From: Bacteroidota bacterium
Lineage (GTDB): Bacteria > Bacteroidota > Bacteroidia > Flavobacteriales_F > PHOS-HE28
Reading direction: 5' to 3'
NCBI GenBank assembly: GCA_029573495.1
Contig: JAKQEI010000034.1
Span: 1-54,170, forward strand
Length of the DNA: 54,170 nt
Both the position numbers and the translations under genes were made by a program. Within the stretch, counting starts at the first letter, position 1, and the number at the start of each line of letters is the position of its first letter. The notes under the pieces are model-generated. The model did not search any database. It saw only the letters and a program-made list of their open reading frames with translations, and was not told the DNA's origin. Of the stretch, positions 34,203 through 43,701 are shown one piece after another.

Positions 34203-35182
34203 CCTTTGATGAAGACGGAGATCAAGTAACGCCATTTGCGCCAACCCCAGCTCCCATCGCATCGCATGTGCTGAACGGCCGCGCCGAAGCCGAACGCCGG
34301 GAGGTGGTAGTACAGCGCCTCCCAATGATGCCGGAGCTGGGTCTGAAGTGCTGCCTGATCGAATGTCCCATGTTCCCGGTTGAGCCGGTCCAGTTCCTTC
34401 AACCAAGCATGGAATTCCCGGACATCCGCCGCACCGAAAGGCTTCGGGAAACACTTCACCGTGGCGAGCTGAAGCTCCCGTTGGCGATCACTGAGCGGCC
34501 ACCCCAGGCGCTCGAACACATACCGATAAAGGAAGCGAAGGTCCGCAGCACGATCACGACCGTGGGCAATGTTCATCGCACCCTTCCGATAATGGATCAA
34601 GGGCCTGTCCAGGTTGAGGAAATGCGTGTGCCGGGCCAGTTCCAACTGATGCATCCAATCCTCCCCATACCGGGGCCATTCATCGCGGAAGCGCACCTTG
34701 TGCTGACGCAACACCGCAGTGCGGTAAGCTGTGGCCGGTTGGTTCAAGGGCACCCCGAAGAGCATACGCGCCTTGCACGCCGCGTCCGACAATTCCACCC
34801 GGTGCAGGGTCTCGTGCTCGGTCATCAACCGAAGGTGACCACTGGTGGCACCCACTTCGGGATGTCCGTCCAGCACCGCGACCTGCACCGCGAAGCGATC
34901 GGGATACATGATGTCGTCGGCATCCACCCGGATGATGTACTCTCCACTGGCGTCATCCATCGCGCGCTGCGCAGCTCCGCCGGGGCCGATGTTCCGTTCG
35001 TTCCGGATGATCCGCAGTCGGGGATCGGCACACGCCCTGAGGATGTCGAGGCTCGCATCCGTGCTCGCATCATCCACCGCGATCACCTCGAAGTCCTGGA
35101 AGGTCTGCGTGAAGACACTGTCCAGGCAGGCCTGCAGGTAGGGCGCCTTATTGAACACCGGTATGACCACGGATGCCTTCAT
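34199..35182 (-). CDS. GT2 family glycosyltransferase
   Basis: The 327-residue product is a GT-A fold inverting-type transferase: MKASVVIPVFNKAPYLQ, AVDDASTDAS, NIGPGGAAQRAMDDASGEYIIRVDADD with the DxD-like metal site, and YGEDWMHQLELARH as the likely catalytic region. The C-terminal ~130 residues are mostly helical. The ATG at 35182 overlaps the preceding stop by 4 bases (ATGA) and its own stop overlaps the next start likewise. The sugar and acceptor cannot be predicted. Confidence 0.92.
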   Translation of the reverse strand: MKASVVIPVFNKAPYLQACLDSVFTQTFQDFEVIAVDDASTDASLDILRACADPRLRIIRNERNIGPGGAAQRAMDDASGEYIIRVDADDIMYPDRFAVQVAVLDGHPEVGATSGHLRLMTEHETLHRVELSDAACKARMLFGVPLNQPATAYRTAVLRQHKVRFRDEWPRYGEDWMHQLELARHTHFLNLDRPLIHYRKGAMNIAHGRDRAADLRFLYRYVFERLGWPLSDRQRELQLATVKCFPKPFGAADVREFHAWLKELDRLNREHGTFDQAALQTQLRHHWEALYYHLPAFGFGAAVQHMRCDGSWGWRKWRYLISVFIKG

Positions 35183-36183
35183 GCGATCCAGAGACCAAGC
35201 TTCCTTCCCAACCGATACCACCACCAGCCAGGTGCGCGAAGACCTGGCCGCATCGCCTTCCAACGCGCTTCCAGATCCGGACCACCCGGGACCGTATCAC
35301 CGCCCATGAGCTCGCTCAACCGTTTCATCATCCGGAATCCGGCTTCCGAGGCGATCGTGGCGTTCCATTTCACCAGGAACCGGATGATCATGCGTCGCAC
35401 CAACGCGGCCTGGCCCGGCCTGGCGTTCGATGCTCGAAGATCAGGTGGGTCGGGATACCCGCTATCGAGGACGGAGACCATGTCCGTGTCGCCGACGGCC
35501 ACCGCCATCGCACGCAACAAGGCGGCCGTTTCCCGCACGAAGCCCCGGGTTCCCTCCGCCGTCTTGCTCGCAGGTTGAAGGCGGAACACGGCGAGTTCGT
35601 GATCGGTCGTTCGCACCTGCCCGGGACCATGTGCCAACAGGACCCGCCACCAAAGGTCGAGGTCCATGCAATAGTGCAGTGCCGGGTCGATGCCACCAAC
35701 GGCACGGACCGCATCCATCCTGTAGAAGGTGGCTTGCTGATTGATCACCGGCGCCACGAACAGCGCATCGGAGCTCGTGTGGTCGTTCAATGATGAGCGC
35801 TCAAAGGACCCATCCGGTCGTTCCAGTCGGCGGCGCCCTTCAAGGATGATCAGGTCCGGATCGCTCGCGAAGCGTTCGGACACAACGGATAACGCACCCG
35901 GCAGGAGGCGATCGTCGCTGTTGATCCAGCCGAAGACATCGCCCGTGGCATGCGCAAGCCCCTTGTTCAGCGCATCGCTCTGCCCCGCATCCGGTCCGCT
36001 GCACCACCATGCCAGGTGAGGCTCCCAGGACCTTATCACCGCAGCGGAGCCATCCGTACTTCCTCCATCCACGACGATATGCTCGACCGTTGCACCGACC
36101 TGTTCATGCACCGACCGCAAGCATTCCTCCAGGTAGGACGCCTGCTGGTAGCTCGGGGTGATGATGGTGATCCTGGGTGCCAT
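35179..36183 (-). CDS. GT2 family glycosyltransferase
   Basis: The 334-residue protein starts MAPRITIITPSYQQASYLEECL and has VVDGGSTDGS, WCSGPDAGQSDALNKGLAHATGD, the metal-site variant INSDDRL (SDD in place of DxD, common in this subfamily) and YCMDLDLWWRVL as the probable catalytic loop. It belongs to the WcaA-like GT2 branch seen in colanic-acid-type clusters. It lies 6 bases after the stop of the preceding GT4 gene and overlaps the next start by 4 bases. Confidence 0.92.
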   Translation of the reverse strand: MAPRITIITPSYQQASYLEECLRSVHEQVGATVEHIVVDGGSTDGSAAVIRSWEPHLAWWCSGPDAGQSDALNKGLAHATGDVFGWINSDDRLLPGALSVVSERFASDPDLIILEGRRRLERPDGSFERSSLNDHTSSDALFVAPVINQQATFYRMDAVRAVGGIDPALHYCMDLDLWWRVLLAHGPGQVRTTDHELAVFRLQPASKTAEGTRGFVRETAALLRAMAVAVGDTDMVSVLDSGYPDPPDLRASNARPGQAALVRRMIIRFLVKWNATIASEAGFRMMKRLSELMGGDTVPGGPDLEARWKAMRPGLRAPGWWWYRLGRKLGLWIA

Positions 36184-36189
36184 CGGTGT

Positions 36190-37377
36190 TCAAGAAGGTA
36201 CCAGATCGCGATAGATACGCCTCGTCCCGTCCAACATGCGATCCAGGGTGAAGCCATCCAGCACACGCTGACGACCCGCCCGACCCATATTCATGGCAAG
36301 ATCCCGATCCATGGCAAGCCTACGCATCGCCTCCACCAGTTCCTCGTGTGTCCGATAAAGGCGTCCACTGGTCCCATCGATGACCAGTTCCGGTGTGGCG
36401 CCGGATGCATGACCGATCACTGGAAGCCCGTCCGCCATGGCCTCCAAGGTGATGCGACCCAGTGCCTCATACCGCGAACACTGGAGCACCGCATGCGTGT
36501 GGTCCATCACCCCGCGGATATCCTTCACGAAGCCATGGAGCGTGACCACCCCGTCCAGACCCAGGGCATGCACGAGTTCCCTCACCGGTGCCATCTGTCC
36601 ATCGCCAACGAGGTGCAATCTCGTGAACGGTAGACCGGCATGGACCGCTGCGAAAGCCCTTACCGCTTCCAGCTGGCCTTTGGACGCATGGAAATAGCCA
36701 GCCAGCATGAACGCGAAGGTGCCATCGCCGTTCCAACGATCGGCCACCATCCATTCCCGTTGCTTCCACTGTTCCACCGTGATGATCCCGTTGGGGATGA
36801 TCCGGACGCGTTCTCCCAACGGCATCCACTGGCGCATGTCGTCGACCACGGCTTGTGAGAGTGCGATGACGGCATCCGCCTTCCGCAGTTCGCGTGCATA
36901 GCGCCGCACACCGCCATCCACCTTGAACCGGTAGTGGAGGAAGGGCAGCTCGCGGATGTGCCAAATGTGCGGCACCCGCAGACCGTGCGCGAGCGCACCT
37001 CCGATGCCGATGACCGCGCTATTGGTGTGCACGAGCTCCACCGCATGTTCCCTGGCAAGGACATCGATCCGCCGGATGGCTTCCGCATTGAGCTGTTCCC
37101 GCATGCGCGCGGCACGACGGAAGCGCAGGCGCTGCATGAAGCGATGGTGCACACGGCCCGAGTACACCTGTTTGTGCATCCAGCTCGCGAAGGGGACCAT
37201 GGCATGAGCGATCCCGCATCGACGCAGCTCCTCGATCAACGGACCATCCGCGGCCGCTACCACGAAGGGTCGGACCGCTCCGGCATCGCGAAGGCCCACC
37301 ACCAGATCGAGCAGGGACCGGTTGGCGCCGTACAGGTCGGCATAATGCGTGAGGTATAGGACATGCAACGGCTTCAT
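36190..37377 (-). CDS. GT4 family glycosyltransferase
   Basis: The 395-residue product is a classical GT4 enzyme: N-terminal MKPLHVLYLTHYADLYGANRSL (acceptor side with the AxxS turn), VHTNSAVIGIGGALAHGLRVPHIWHIRE, C-terminal IIPNGI, FAFMLAGYFHASKGQLEAVRAF, LHLVGDG and the EX7E motif YEALGRITLEAMADGLPVIGH. The mechanism is retaining. It overlaps the upstream GT4 gene by 4 bases (ATGA). Side by side with the next gene, it forms a pair of GT4 enzymes that probably add consecutive sugars. Confidence 0.93.
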   Translation of the reverse strand: MKPLHVLYLTHYADLYGANRSLLDLVVGLRDAGAVRPFVVAAADGPLIEELRRCGIAHAMVPFASWMHKQVYSGRVHHRFMQRLRFRRAARMREQLNAEAIRRIDVLAREHAVELVHTNSAVIGIGGALAHGLRVPHIWHIRELPFLHYRFKVDGGVRRYARELRKADAVIALSQAVVDDMRQWMPLGERVRIIPNGIITVEQWKQREWMVADRWNGDGTFAFMLAGYFHASKGQLEAVRAFAAVHAGLPFTRLHLVGDGQMAPVRELVHALGLDGVVTLHGFVKDIRGVMDHTHAVLQCSRYEALGRITLEAMADGLPVIGHASGATPELVIDGTSGRLYRTHEELVEAMRRLAMDRDLAMNMGRAGRQRVLDGFTLDRMLDGTRRIYRDLVPS

Positions 37378-38513
37378 GTGCTTCGTGCCGCGCGTTCCAG
37401 GATGTGTTGCAAACGGCCCACCTGCACCTCCACGCGATGCGCCACTTCGGCGTAGGCCCGTCCGGCCAGTCCCATACGCAACGCCAGTCCGGGATCATCG
37501 ACCAGGGTGACCATGTGATGGGCCATGGCGTCCACGTCCCGCTCCTCACACAGCAGGCCGCGCTCACCGTCCACCACATCGGGGATGCCGGCATGGCGCG
37601 TGGCGATCACCGGCACCGCGGACGCCATCGCCTCCAACACCGCGAGTGGCGTGCCCTCGTGGTCGTTGTCCGGTGTGACGACGCTGTGCTGGACGAAGGC
37701 CCGGCTCGCATGCATCAGCCGGGCGATCTCCTCCGGTTTCCTCACGCCGCAGAGATCAACACTGGCACCCAGGCCAAGCTCACCGACCAGCTGCCGGCAA
37801 TCCTCCCAAAGCCTGCCCTGTCCCACCATGGTGAGCCGCGCCTCCGGTCGGGCCGCCACCACCTTGCTGAACGCGGCGATGGTGAGGTGCGGCGCCTTCT
37901 TCTCCGCGAAACGACCCACGGCGAGGAAATGCGGTGGTACCAGGTCCGGTCGGCCGGGTGTGAAGCGGTCCACATCGATGCCGTAACAGTTGTAGATCAC
38001 CTTCTCGCGCGGTGCGCCGATCGCCAGTAACTGGGCTTCCATGGCCCGGCTCACCACCACCAACGCACTGGCGTACCGGAAGAGTTCCCGGTACCCACCG
38101 TACCGTTGGATGTAGTCAGGGCGATGTGCATCAAAGCCATGGAAGTGGACCACGAGCGGCACCTCGGCACGTTCGCAGGAAGCCGCGATCTCCGCCCCCA
38201 TGTTCCCGTATTCGGCCAGCATCACTTCCGGCGTGAACGCCTTCAGCCGCTCGACCAGCCGATGTCGGGCCAGTCCAGGCGCACCGCCGAAGCGTCTTCC
38301 CGCCAACCGATCATAGAGCGACCAAGGTCCCGTGGTGCGGACCAACGGACCACCGTGGGATGCATTGCGCGGCGGTACGCCACCGGACAGCAGCAGCTCC
38401 ACCTTGTTCAGCCGCTCGATGTGGGCCGCGATGAAGGTCTCGCTCCATGCGTTCTCCGCCGGGGATGCCAGCGCTATCCGCAAGGAACGGCCCTCACTTG
38501 CCACCGGTGACAC
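37374..38513 (-). CDS. GT4 family glycosyltransferase
   Basis: The 379-residue product has the N-terminal ALASPAENAWSETFIAAHIERL, a middle VHFHGFDAHRPDYIQRYGGY, IYNCYGIDVDRFTPG, HFLAVGRFAEKKAPHLTI, LTMVGQGRL and the EX7E motif HEGTPLAVLEAMASAVPVIAT, all typical for GT4. The start given is a GTG that overlaps the preceding gene by 20 bases; GTG 38504 or TTG 38483 (with GAGGG seven bases upstream) are also possible and would remove up to ten residues. The stop overlaps the next start (ATGA). Confidence 0.9.
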   Translation of the reverse strand: MSPVASEGRSLRIALASPAENAWSETFIAAHIERLNKVELLLSGGVPPRNASHGGPLVRTTGPWSLYDRLAGRRFGGAPGLARHRLVERLKAFTPEVMLAEYGNMGAEIAASCERAEVPLVVHFHGFDAHRPDYIQRYGGYRELFRYASALVVVSRAMEAQLLAIGAPREKVIYNCYGIDVDRFTPGRPDLVPPHFLAVGRFAEKKAPHLTIAAFSKVVAARPEARLTMVGQGRLWEDCRQLVGELGLGASVDLCGVRKPEEIARLMHASRAFVQHSVVTPDNDHEGTPLAVLEAMASAVPVIATRHAGIPDVVDGERGLLCEERDVDAMAHHMVTLVDDPGLALRMGLAGRAYAEVAHRVEVQVGRLQHILERAARST

Positions 38514-39441
38514 GTTTCATCGCCCGTCCCAATCGGCCGCGCACCGAGGTATCGGGTTCCTTGTTCTTCTCGGCGAGGCGCCGCTCGCTATCCGCGATCA
38601 CATCCTTCGGGAAGCCCGCCGCCAGCAGACGGTCGCGCAGCACTTCGAGATGCGGACGAAGCAGGCCGTCCACACCCGAAACGATCCCATCGATCATGGA
38701 GCGTGTGAAGTGGATGAAGACGATGGGGAACGTACCGTTGATGAACACCTCGCCCTGGTCGTTGCGGATGCGTGCACATTCCACCATGTTCCAATTGGCC
38801 ACGTTGCAGCCACGGTGCTTCAGGACCTCGACCCCATCAAAGTAGACGGGCAACAGGTTCAGGTGGGTCTGATCCACGTATTGCCCCTGGGTGAAGTCCT
38901 TGATGCAGACCGCCAGGCAGTTGGCGCCCCAGGCTTGCAAGGCCGCTTCGCCTCCTTGCGATGCGGCCACGAAGCCCCCATTGTACAGACCACCGACGTA
39001 CAACAGGTCGAAGTTCGGACGGTCAACCGTGGCAGTGGCACTGCGCCAATGCGGGCTCAACAGCACCGACCCTTTGTCCAGTGCCTTCCAAAGCCACGCC
39101 GGATCGCTGAAGAAGTGCAGGTCGCAATCGCCATACATGACCTTGCGATAGCGCTTGAGCAACTGGAGCATCAGCACCGGCTTGAGGCTCCACCGGAGCT
39201 CGTCGCTCTGCTCGGCGTACTTCGTTCCGATCGCCGCGCCCAGTTCCGTATCATTCATGTCGGCCAACAGGAGGAACTCCACGCCGGGCCTACCACCCGC
39301 GTCCAGGGAAGAGGCATCCTCCACATCGGTCACCAGCACGACGAAAGGCAACGCGGCATCCCACTGCCGAAGGGAGTCGCACAGGGCCAAGGCCCAGCCC
39401 AGGTGGCTGCGGGTGATGATGGTGCAGAAGCACTTCTCCAT
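38494..39441 (-). CDS. GT-A fold (GT8-like) glycosyltransferase
   Basis: The 315-residue protein opens FCTIITRSHLGWALALCDSLRQ, as in GT8-like and nucleotide-diphospho-sugar transferases. It has LKPVLMLQLLKRYRKVMYGDCDLHFF with a DxD metal site, LYNGGFVAASQGGEAALQAW, DQTHLNLLPVYF and a WNMVE segment, which is the order of motifs seen in such enzymes. It therefore differs from the GT2 and GT4 neighbours. The C-terminal ~50 residues are basic and may associate with the membrane. It starts 6 bases after the preceding GT2 gene. Confidence 0.82.
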   Translation of the reverse strand: MEKCFCTIITRSHLGWALALCDSLRQWDAALPFVVLVTDVEDASSLDAGGRPGVEFLLLADMNDTELGAAIGTKYAEQSDELRWSLKPVLMLQLLKRYRKVMYGDCDLHFFSDPAWLWKALDKGSVLLSPHWRSATATVDRPNFDLLYVGGLYNGGFVAASQGGEAALQAWGANCLAVCIKDFTQGQYVDQTHLNLLPVYFDGVEVLKHRGCNVANWNMVECARIRNDQGEVFINGTFPIVFIHFTRSMIDGIVSGVDGLLRPHLEVLRDRLLAAGFPKDVIADSERRLAEKNKEPDTSVRGRLGRAMKRVTGGK

Positions 39442-39447
39442 GGCCGC

Positions 39448-40311
39448 CTACTTCGATGAGGTGAGTTTCGCGCCGATGCGACGGAAGATACCGTCGATCC
39501 ACCGGATGCACGAAAGCAGCGGCCCGCTGTCCGCCTGTCGTTCGCGGTGTTGCGTGTCCAGGACCATCCGAAGCATGCGGCGCTGCCCTTCCCGGAAGAA
39601 GACCGGGTGCTTCTGGTAGAGCCGCTCGTGCAGGGCCACGAACTTCGCCTCCTGCGCGGTGGCACCACCGCCATGCTTGCGGTAGCGGGCACTGATGCGG
39701 TCCAGGAACACGAAGCGGGAACCCGCTTCCACCAGGCGGATCCAAAGGTCATAGTCCTCGATATGCTGCAGGTCCGGCGCGGTATCGAAGCAGCCTGCGT
39801 CCAGCACGTGAGCGCGCCGTGCCACCACCGCCGAGGGCAGGATGAAATTGTAGACGGCGAGCGACAGCGGGAAGTGGTCCTTCTTCCACGGTTCGAAGTA
39901 GGCCTTGTGCGTCCAGATCCGTCCCGGTTCATCGCGATAGCTCAGCACAGGTGCGCACGCCACATCCGCGCCCGCGGCCAAGGCCGCCAGTGCCGACCCG
40001 AGATGGTGCGGCAGCCAGGTATCATCGGGATCCAGGAAGGCGACGAACTCTCCACGTCCGGCGCGGATCCCGGTGTTGCGTGCCCCACTCACCCCCTGGT
40101 TCACCTCGTGCCGGATGTATGCCACAGGCTGTTCCACGCTGTCGGCGAATTCACGGACCACCTTCTCCGTACCGTCCTCCGGGCCATGGTCGTCCACCAC
40201 GATCACCTCCCAACGCGCTTCGGTCTGTGCCGCGATGGAGCGCAGGGCCTCGCCGATGTACGGACCCATCTTGTAGGCAGGCAGGACGATGGTGACGATC
40301 GGTTCAGCCAT
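39448..40311 (-). CDS. GT2 family glycosyltransferase
   Basis: The 287-residue protein has VTIVLPAYKMGPYIGEALRSI, VVDDHGPEDGT, NQGVSGARNTGIRAGRGEFVAFLDPDDTW (metal site DPDD) and HIEDYDLWIRLVEAG, the catalytic ED region of GT2 enzymes. The ATG at 40311 overlaps the upstream stop by 8 bases, a junction type that repeats at the next gene. A longer in-frame start at 40422 lies inside the upstream gene and lacks any family resemblance. Confidence 0.92.
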   Translation of the reverse strand: MAEPIVTIVLPAYKMGPYIGEALRSIAAQTEARWEVIVVDDHGPEDGTEKVVREFADSVEQPVAYIRHEVNQGVSGARNTGIRAGRGEFVAFLDPDDTWLPHHLGSALAALAAGADVACAPVLSYRDEPGRIWTHKAYFEPWKKDHFPLSLAVYNFILPSAVVARRAHVLDAGCFDTAPDLQHIEDYDLWIRLVEAGSRFVFLDRISARYRKHGGGATAQEAKFVALHERLYQKHPVFFREGQRRMLRMVLDTQHRERQADSGPLLSCIRWIDGIFRRIGAKLTSSK

Positions 40312-41290
40312 GGATCGTGCGAAAGAAGCGTGCGATCCCCTTCCGTTTCGCGTCGTCGAAGGCCCGATCGGTCGCACTGCGCGAACGGTCGGAAGACCAC
40401 CTGTGGAGTTCGTAGAACGCATCGCCGAAGCGAAGGCTCAGGAGCCTGCCGATGGCCCTACCCAGGCTCGGAGGCGGCATGGCCTGCTGCACCTTCAACC
40501 CGTGCAGATGGCGCAGGAAGGTGCGGGAGAATGCATGGCCTTCCGCGAGTCGCAGCAGGTATGCCCGATCGACACGTGACCGGCCTATGAGGTGGCGCAC
40601 TCGCAATTCCGGGAAGATACCCTTGCCGTGACCCATCTCACAACTGACCCAGGAGAACTCATCGTCGCCGCACGAGTTCAGCGTGTTGCCAGCGCGGTCC
40701 AATCGCTGTTTCTGGGGATCGTCCAGGATGATGCGCGCATACCGCTGAGCCACCTCCCGCGTGACCACCATGCCCGCCCCCCACGGGATACAGGCATCCT
40801 GGGGATCGTTGGACCAGCTCGCCACCGGAACGGTACGCAGCGCCAGCATGGTGGTATAGGGCAGGAGGTCGGGTGCGGGGGCCACCTCGAACTCCGGCTC
40901 AAGCACTCCGGCGCCGAACACGCCCAGCTGCGGCTCGCGCGCTGCGATGCCCAGGGCGCGGGTGAGGTAGTCGGGCGCCAGCACGTTGTCATCATCCACG
41001 AACAGGATCAGGTCGCTCGTCGTTTCCTGAATGGCTCTGATCCGGGCCATGGTCAGGCCCAAGCGTGATTCCCGCACCATCCGGGCCCGTGGATGCCAGG
41101 TCATGTCCACCCGTTCCAGGCTACCGTTGGTGGACGCGTTGTCCACGATCAGCAACTCCCAGGCGGCATAGGGAAGGTCCTGTTGACGAAGCGAAGAGAG
41201 CGTCCGTTCCAGCTGATCCGGTTGCGGATCATGCGTGCAGATGACGACGGCGAGCGTCGTGGCCTTCGAGGGGTCGTTCACTTCATCCAT
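40304..41290 (-). CDS. GT2 family glycosyltransferase
   Basis: The 328-residue product has LAVVICTHDPQPDQLERTLSSL, LLIVDNASTNGS, RESRLGLTMARIRAIQETTSDLILFVDDDN with the metal site, and CGDDEFSWVSCEMGHGKGIFPEL as the likely catalytic region. The opening, VVICTHDP, places it in the GT2 branch with short conserved helices after the donor domain. It overlaps its neighbours by 8 bases at both ends. It presumably adds one sugar of the repeat unit on the cytoplasmic side. Confidence 0.92.
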   Translation of the reverse strand: MDEVNDPSKATTLAVVICTHDPQPDQLERTLSSLRQQDLPYAAWELLIVDNASTNGSLERVDMTWHPRARMVRESRLGLTMARIRAIQETTSDLILFVDDDNVLAPDYLTRALGIAAREPQLGVFGAGVLEPEFEVAPAPDLLPYTTMLALRTVPVASWSNDPQDACIPWGAGMVVTREVAQRYARIILDDPQKQRLDRAGNTLNSCGDDEFSWVSCEMGHGKGIFPELRVRHLIGRSRVDRAYLLRLAEGHAFSRTFLRHLHGLKVQQAMPPPSLGRAIGRLLSLRFGDAFYELHRWSSDRSRSATDRAFDDAKRKGIARFFRTIHG

Positions 41291-42431
41291 CGGTCACCGT
41301 CCTGGACACCGCGTTCGCGAAGTAACCCAATGGGTCGGAAGGCACCCAGCCCAGGAGCCGCTCATGTGCCCGAAGCCCCATGGCGGCCCATTGTTCCCGC
41401 GCCTGCCAGGCCCGCTCCAGCGCCTCGTCCAGGGCATCGACCGTGGGGGCGCTGATCAGGTAGCCATCGATGCCATCGGTGATCAGGTCCCGGGCACCAC
41501 CCACATCCGTGCTGATGACCATGCGGCCGTGGGCCATGGCCTCCTGCAAGGCGAGCGAGCGCCCTTCCATGCGCGAAGCGAACAACGCCGCATGATGCGT
41601 GGACCAGATCGCCGCCTTGTCAGGCACGTGGCCTCTGAATGTCACATTGCGGAGGTCATGCACCCGGACCGCGCGCTCCAATGTCGCGCGTGATGCACCC
41701 TGGCCGAAGAAGGAGACCTGCAGGGGCCGTTCCCGCCATTTCGGGCGGGCCAGGAGTGCGATGACGAGATCCTGTCCCTTGTGATGCGGTGACAAGGCGC
41801 CGACCATGGCCAGGGACCAGCCGCCTTCCGTTGGAGGAGGGTCGAGCACTTCCGTCGTCGTATCCACGGGATTGTGCACGATCGAGGCACGGGTGAACAC
41901 ATACCCCAGTTCTCGTTCCGTCGCCTGCCGGTTCTGTTCGGAAACGAACCAGACCCGCGCGGCCCCCTCATAAGCATCGAGGTAGGCCTGCGTCATGTCA
42001 TCGTTCATGGGAAGCCCCTCAATGACCAACTGGACCACCACGGCATACGCTTGCTTCCGGTCCCGCAGGACCTTGCTCATCCGAAGGAACTTGGGACATA
42101 GCTGATAGCCGACGGAGAAGACCACGAGGTCCGCCTTCGTACCCTGAAGCAGCTCCAGCTCATTGCTCCGGAACATGGGAGGCGCCCCCTGCAGCACGGT
42201 GGCCCAGGCCTGCTGCAATCGGTTCCGCTGGATCCTGCGCTCATGGCGTTTGTGCACCAGCACCCCACCTGCGCGGAGGGAACCGAGGACGGCGGGCTCC
42301 GGTGAATGGTCCCAAACGGAAGCGGTGACACGATGGCCCTCCCCGGCGAGGCGGGCTGCTGCACCGCTCCACAGCTCTTCACTGCCTCCCCAGGGAACGG
42401 CGTCGTTCGTACTGATGAAGAGGTATTCCAA
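41283..42431 (-). CDS. GT4 family glycosyltransferase
   Basis: The 382-residue protein starts LFISTNDAVPWGGSEELW, a common GT4 opening. It has LVVFSVGYQLCPKFLRM, VWFVSEQNRQATERELG, IVHNPVD, LAMVGALSPHHKGQDLVIALL, VSFFGQG and the EX7E motif MEGRSLALQEAMAHGRMVISTDVGG. The only plausible start is a TTG at 42431 directly before EYLF: an in-frame stop lies six bases upstream, and no ATG occurs nearby. It is the first gene after the acyltransferase, separated from it by a 152-base gap. Confidence 0.9.
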   Translation of the reverse strand: MEYLFISTNDAVPWGGSEELWSGAAARLAGEGHRVTASVWDHSPEPAVLGSLRAGGVLVHKRHERRIQRNRLQQAWATVLQGAPPMFRSNELELLQGTKADLVVFSVGYQLCPKFLRMSKVLRDRKQAYAVVVQLVIEGLPMNDDMTQAYLDAYEGAARVWFVSEQNRQATERELGYVFTRASIVHNPVDTTTEVLDPPPTEGGWSLAMVGALSPHHKGQDLVIALLARPKWRERPLQVSFFGQGASRATLERAVRVHDLRNVTFRGHVPDKAAIWSTHHAALFASRMEGRSLALQEAMAHGRMVISTDVGGARDLITDGIDGYLISAPTVDALDEALERAWQAREQWAAMGLRAHERLLGWVPSDPLGYFANAVSRTVTDG

Positions 42432-42583
42432 ATCTTAGCTGCCTGCAATCGTGTGCCAATGTCGAACACATGACGACGCGGGGCGAAAATAACATGTGGA
42501 CATAGCTCGGCGTGATTTCGGACTGATTCAAACCCGATGTCGTACACGACCCGATCCAACGGATGATCACCATGGGGTAACGA
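42432..42583. other. 152-base intergenic gap
   Basis: This is the widest gap in the polysaccharide locus. It holds no gene, no perfect TAnnTTTG box and no convincing hairpin; a near match with one extra base (TAAGATTTG, minus strand, 42429-42437) overlaps the start codon. Its base composition is less GC-rich than the locus, like the acyltransferase next to it, so it may have arrived with that gene. Confidence 0.5.
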
Positions 42584-43693
42584 TCAAGCCGCCAACCGTT
42601 TTCGAGCGCCTCGTAGACGGCGACCCAATTCAATGCTTGGGAGTTCTATGAATTTGTACACACACCACGATACTACTAAGACTATAATGAACAAGATAAG
42701 AATGAACATCGTGACACCCAACGCACCGTGTCCTGCACCTCGTACTGATAGATACCATCTTAGTATTGGTTGATGGTATAAGTAGAAACTATAACTACAT
42801 AGACCAATCACAACCATGAACTGCACCATTCGCTTCGCGATCACCTTACCGTTCGTCAAACTCCATGTCAGAGAATACTCCAACAGGACAGCATGAAACA
42901 GCGTGTATAAATAGAATTTCAACGGCTGATGAAGGGTAGTGAACTTTGAAAGTGTTATCACGGCACCCACAATGACCAACAGCAGGGAATGTCTCATGAA
43001 GACCTTCCTTCCAAGATGATGCTCCTCAGCAAGAAAAGCTCCAACTGCCCAAAACAACCAGAACTTCAATAGCGATTTATCCAAAACAGGATTCTGTGCA
43101 TCAACCACAAATTGATGTATCGAAGCGATCAGACTGAGGCCGAACAGGAGGAGAAGAGAACGCCTGAAACCCACTACACTTCTCATCCAGAGGAGAACTG
43201 GATACACGAGATACAACTGCGCCTCTAATGCAAGAGACCAGTATGAGGGGTTAATACTAAAGAAGGAAGCCTCATTCAGATTGTGTAGTAACAAAGCGTG
43301 CAACAGAATATCGCTCCAGCCCTGATGTGTGGTGATAGGAAGCAGCAGCGCAATAGAGACGAGATAAGGCGGATAGATCCTCCAGAATCTCTTACTGAAG
43401 AAGACTGGAAGGTTCAGTGGAGTTCCAGTCCTCAACCAAGCCAAATGGATCAAGAAACCGCTGATGAGCAGGAACAACTCGACCCCACTTGCTCCGAAGG
43501 CACTGGGAATGAGATTCCACATGAGAGCGCGTGCCCCTGTCCCATCCTTCAACAACAGACCATCGTAATCCTCCGAAGTGAACCTGAACCCTGGAACAAG
43601 GTCTCCTTGTACGTGAAAGAAGAAGACCAATAATATGGCAATGGCGCGAAGTACATCCAGGTTCGCCAGATGGCCGACATCTCGTTTCGCCAT
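42584..43693 (-). CDS. Acyltransferase family 3 membrane protein (O-acetyltransferase-like)
   Basis: The 369-residue protein belongs to the acyltransferase 3 (OafA/OatA-like) family, which moves acetyl groups to sugars of surface glycans across the inner membrane. The N-terminal motif NLDVLRAIAILLVFFFHVQ contains the conserved R and H. About ten hydrophobic segments follow, including SGVELFLLISGFLI (family motif), PPYLVSIALLLPI and SYSFYLYHQPIL. No extra periplasmic SGNH domain is present. The gene is visibly AT-richer than its neighbours, with many AT-ending codons, a sign of recent transfer. The ATG at 43693 is used; a TTG at 43705 would overlap the upstream stop. Confidence 0.9.
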   Translation of the reverse strand: MAKRDVGHLANLDVLRAIAILLVFFFHVQGDLVPGFRFTSEDYDGLLLKDGTGARALMWNLIPSAFGASGVELFLLISGFLIHLAWLRTGTPLNLPVFFSKRFWRIYPPYLVSIALLLPITTHQGWSDILLHALLLHNLNEASFFSINPSYWSLALEAQLYLVYPVLLWMRSVVGFRRSLLLLFGLSLIASIHQFVVDAQNPVLDKSLLKFWLFWAVGAFLAEEHHLGRKVFMRHSLLLVIVGAVITLSKFTTLHQPLKFYLYTLFHAVLLEYSLTWSLTNGKVIAKRMVQFMVVIGLCSYSFYLYHQPILRWYLSVRGAGHGALGVTMFILILFIIVLVVSWCVYKFIELPSIELGRRLRGARKRLAA

Positions 43694-43701
43694 GTTTGGG
43701 G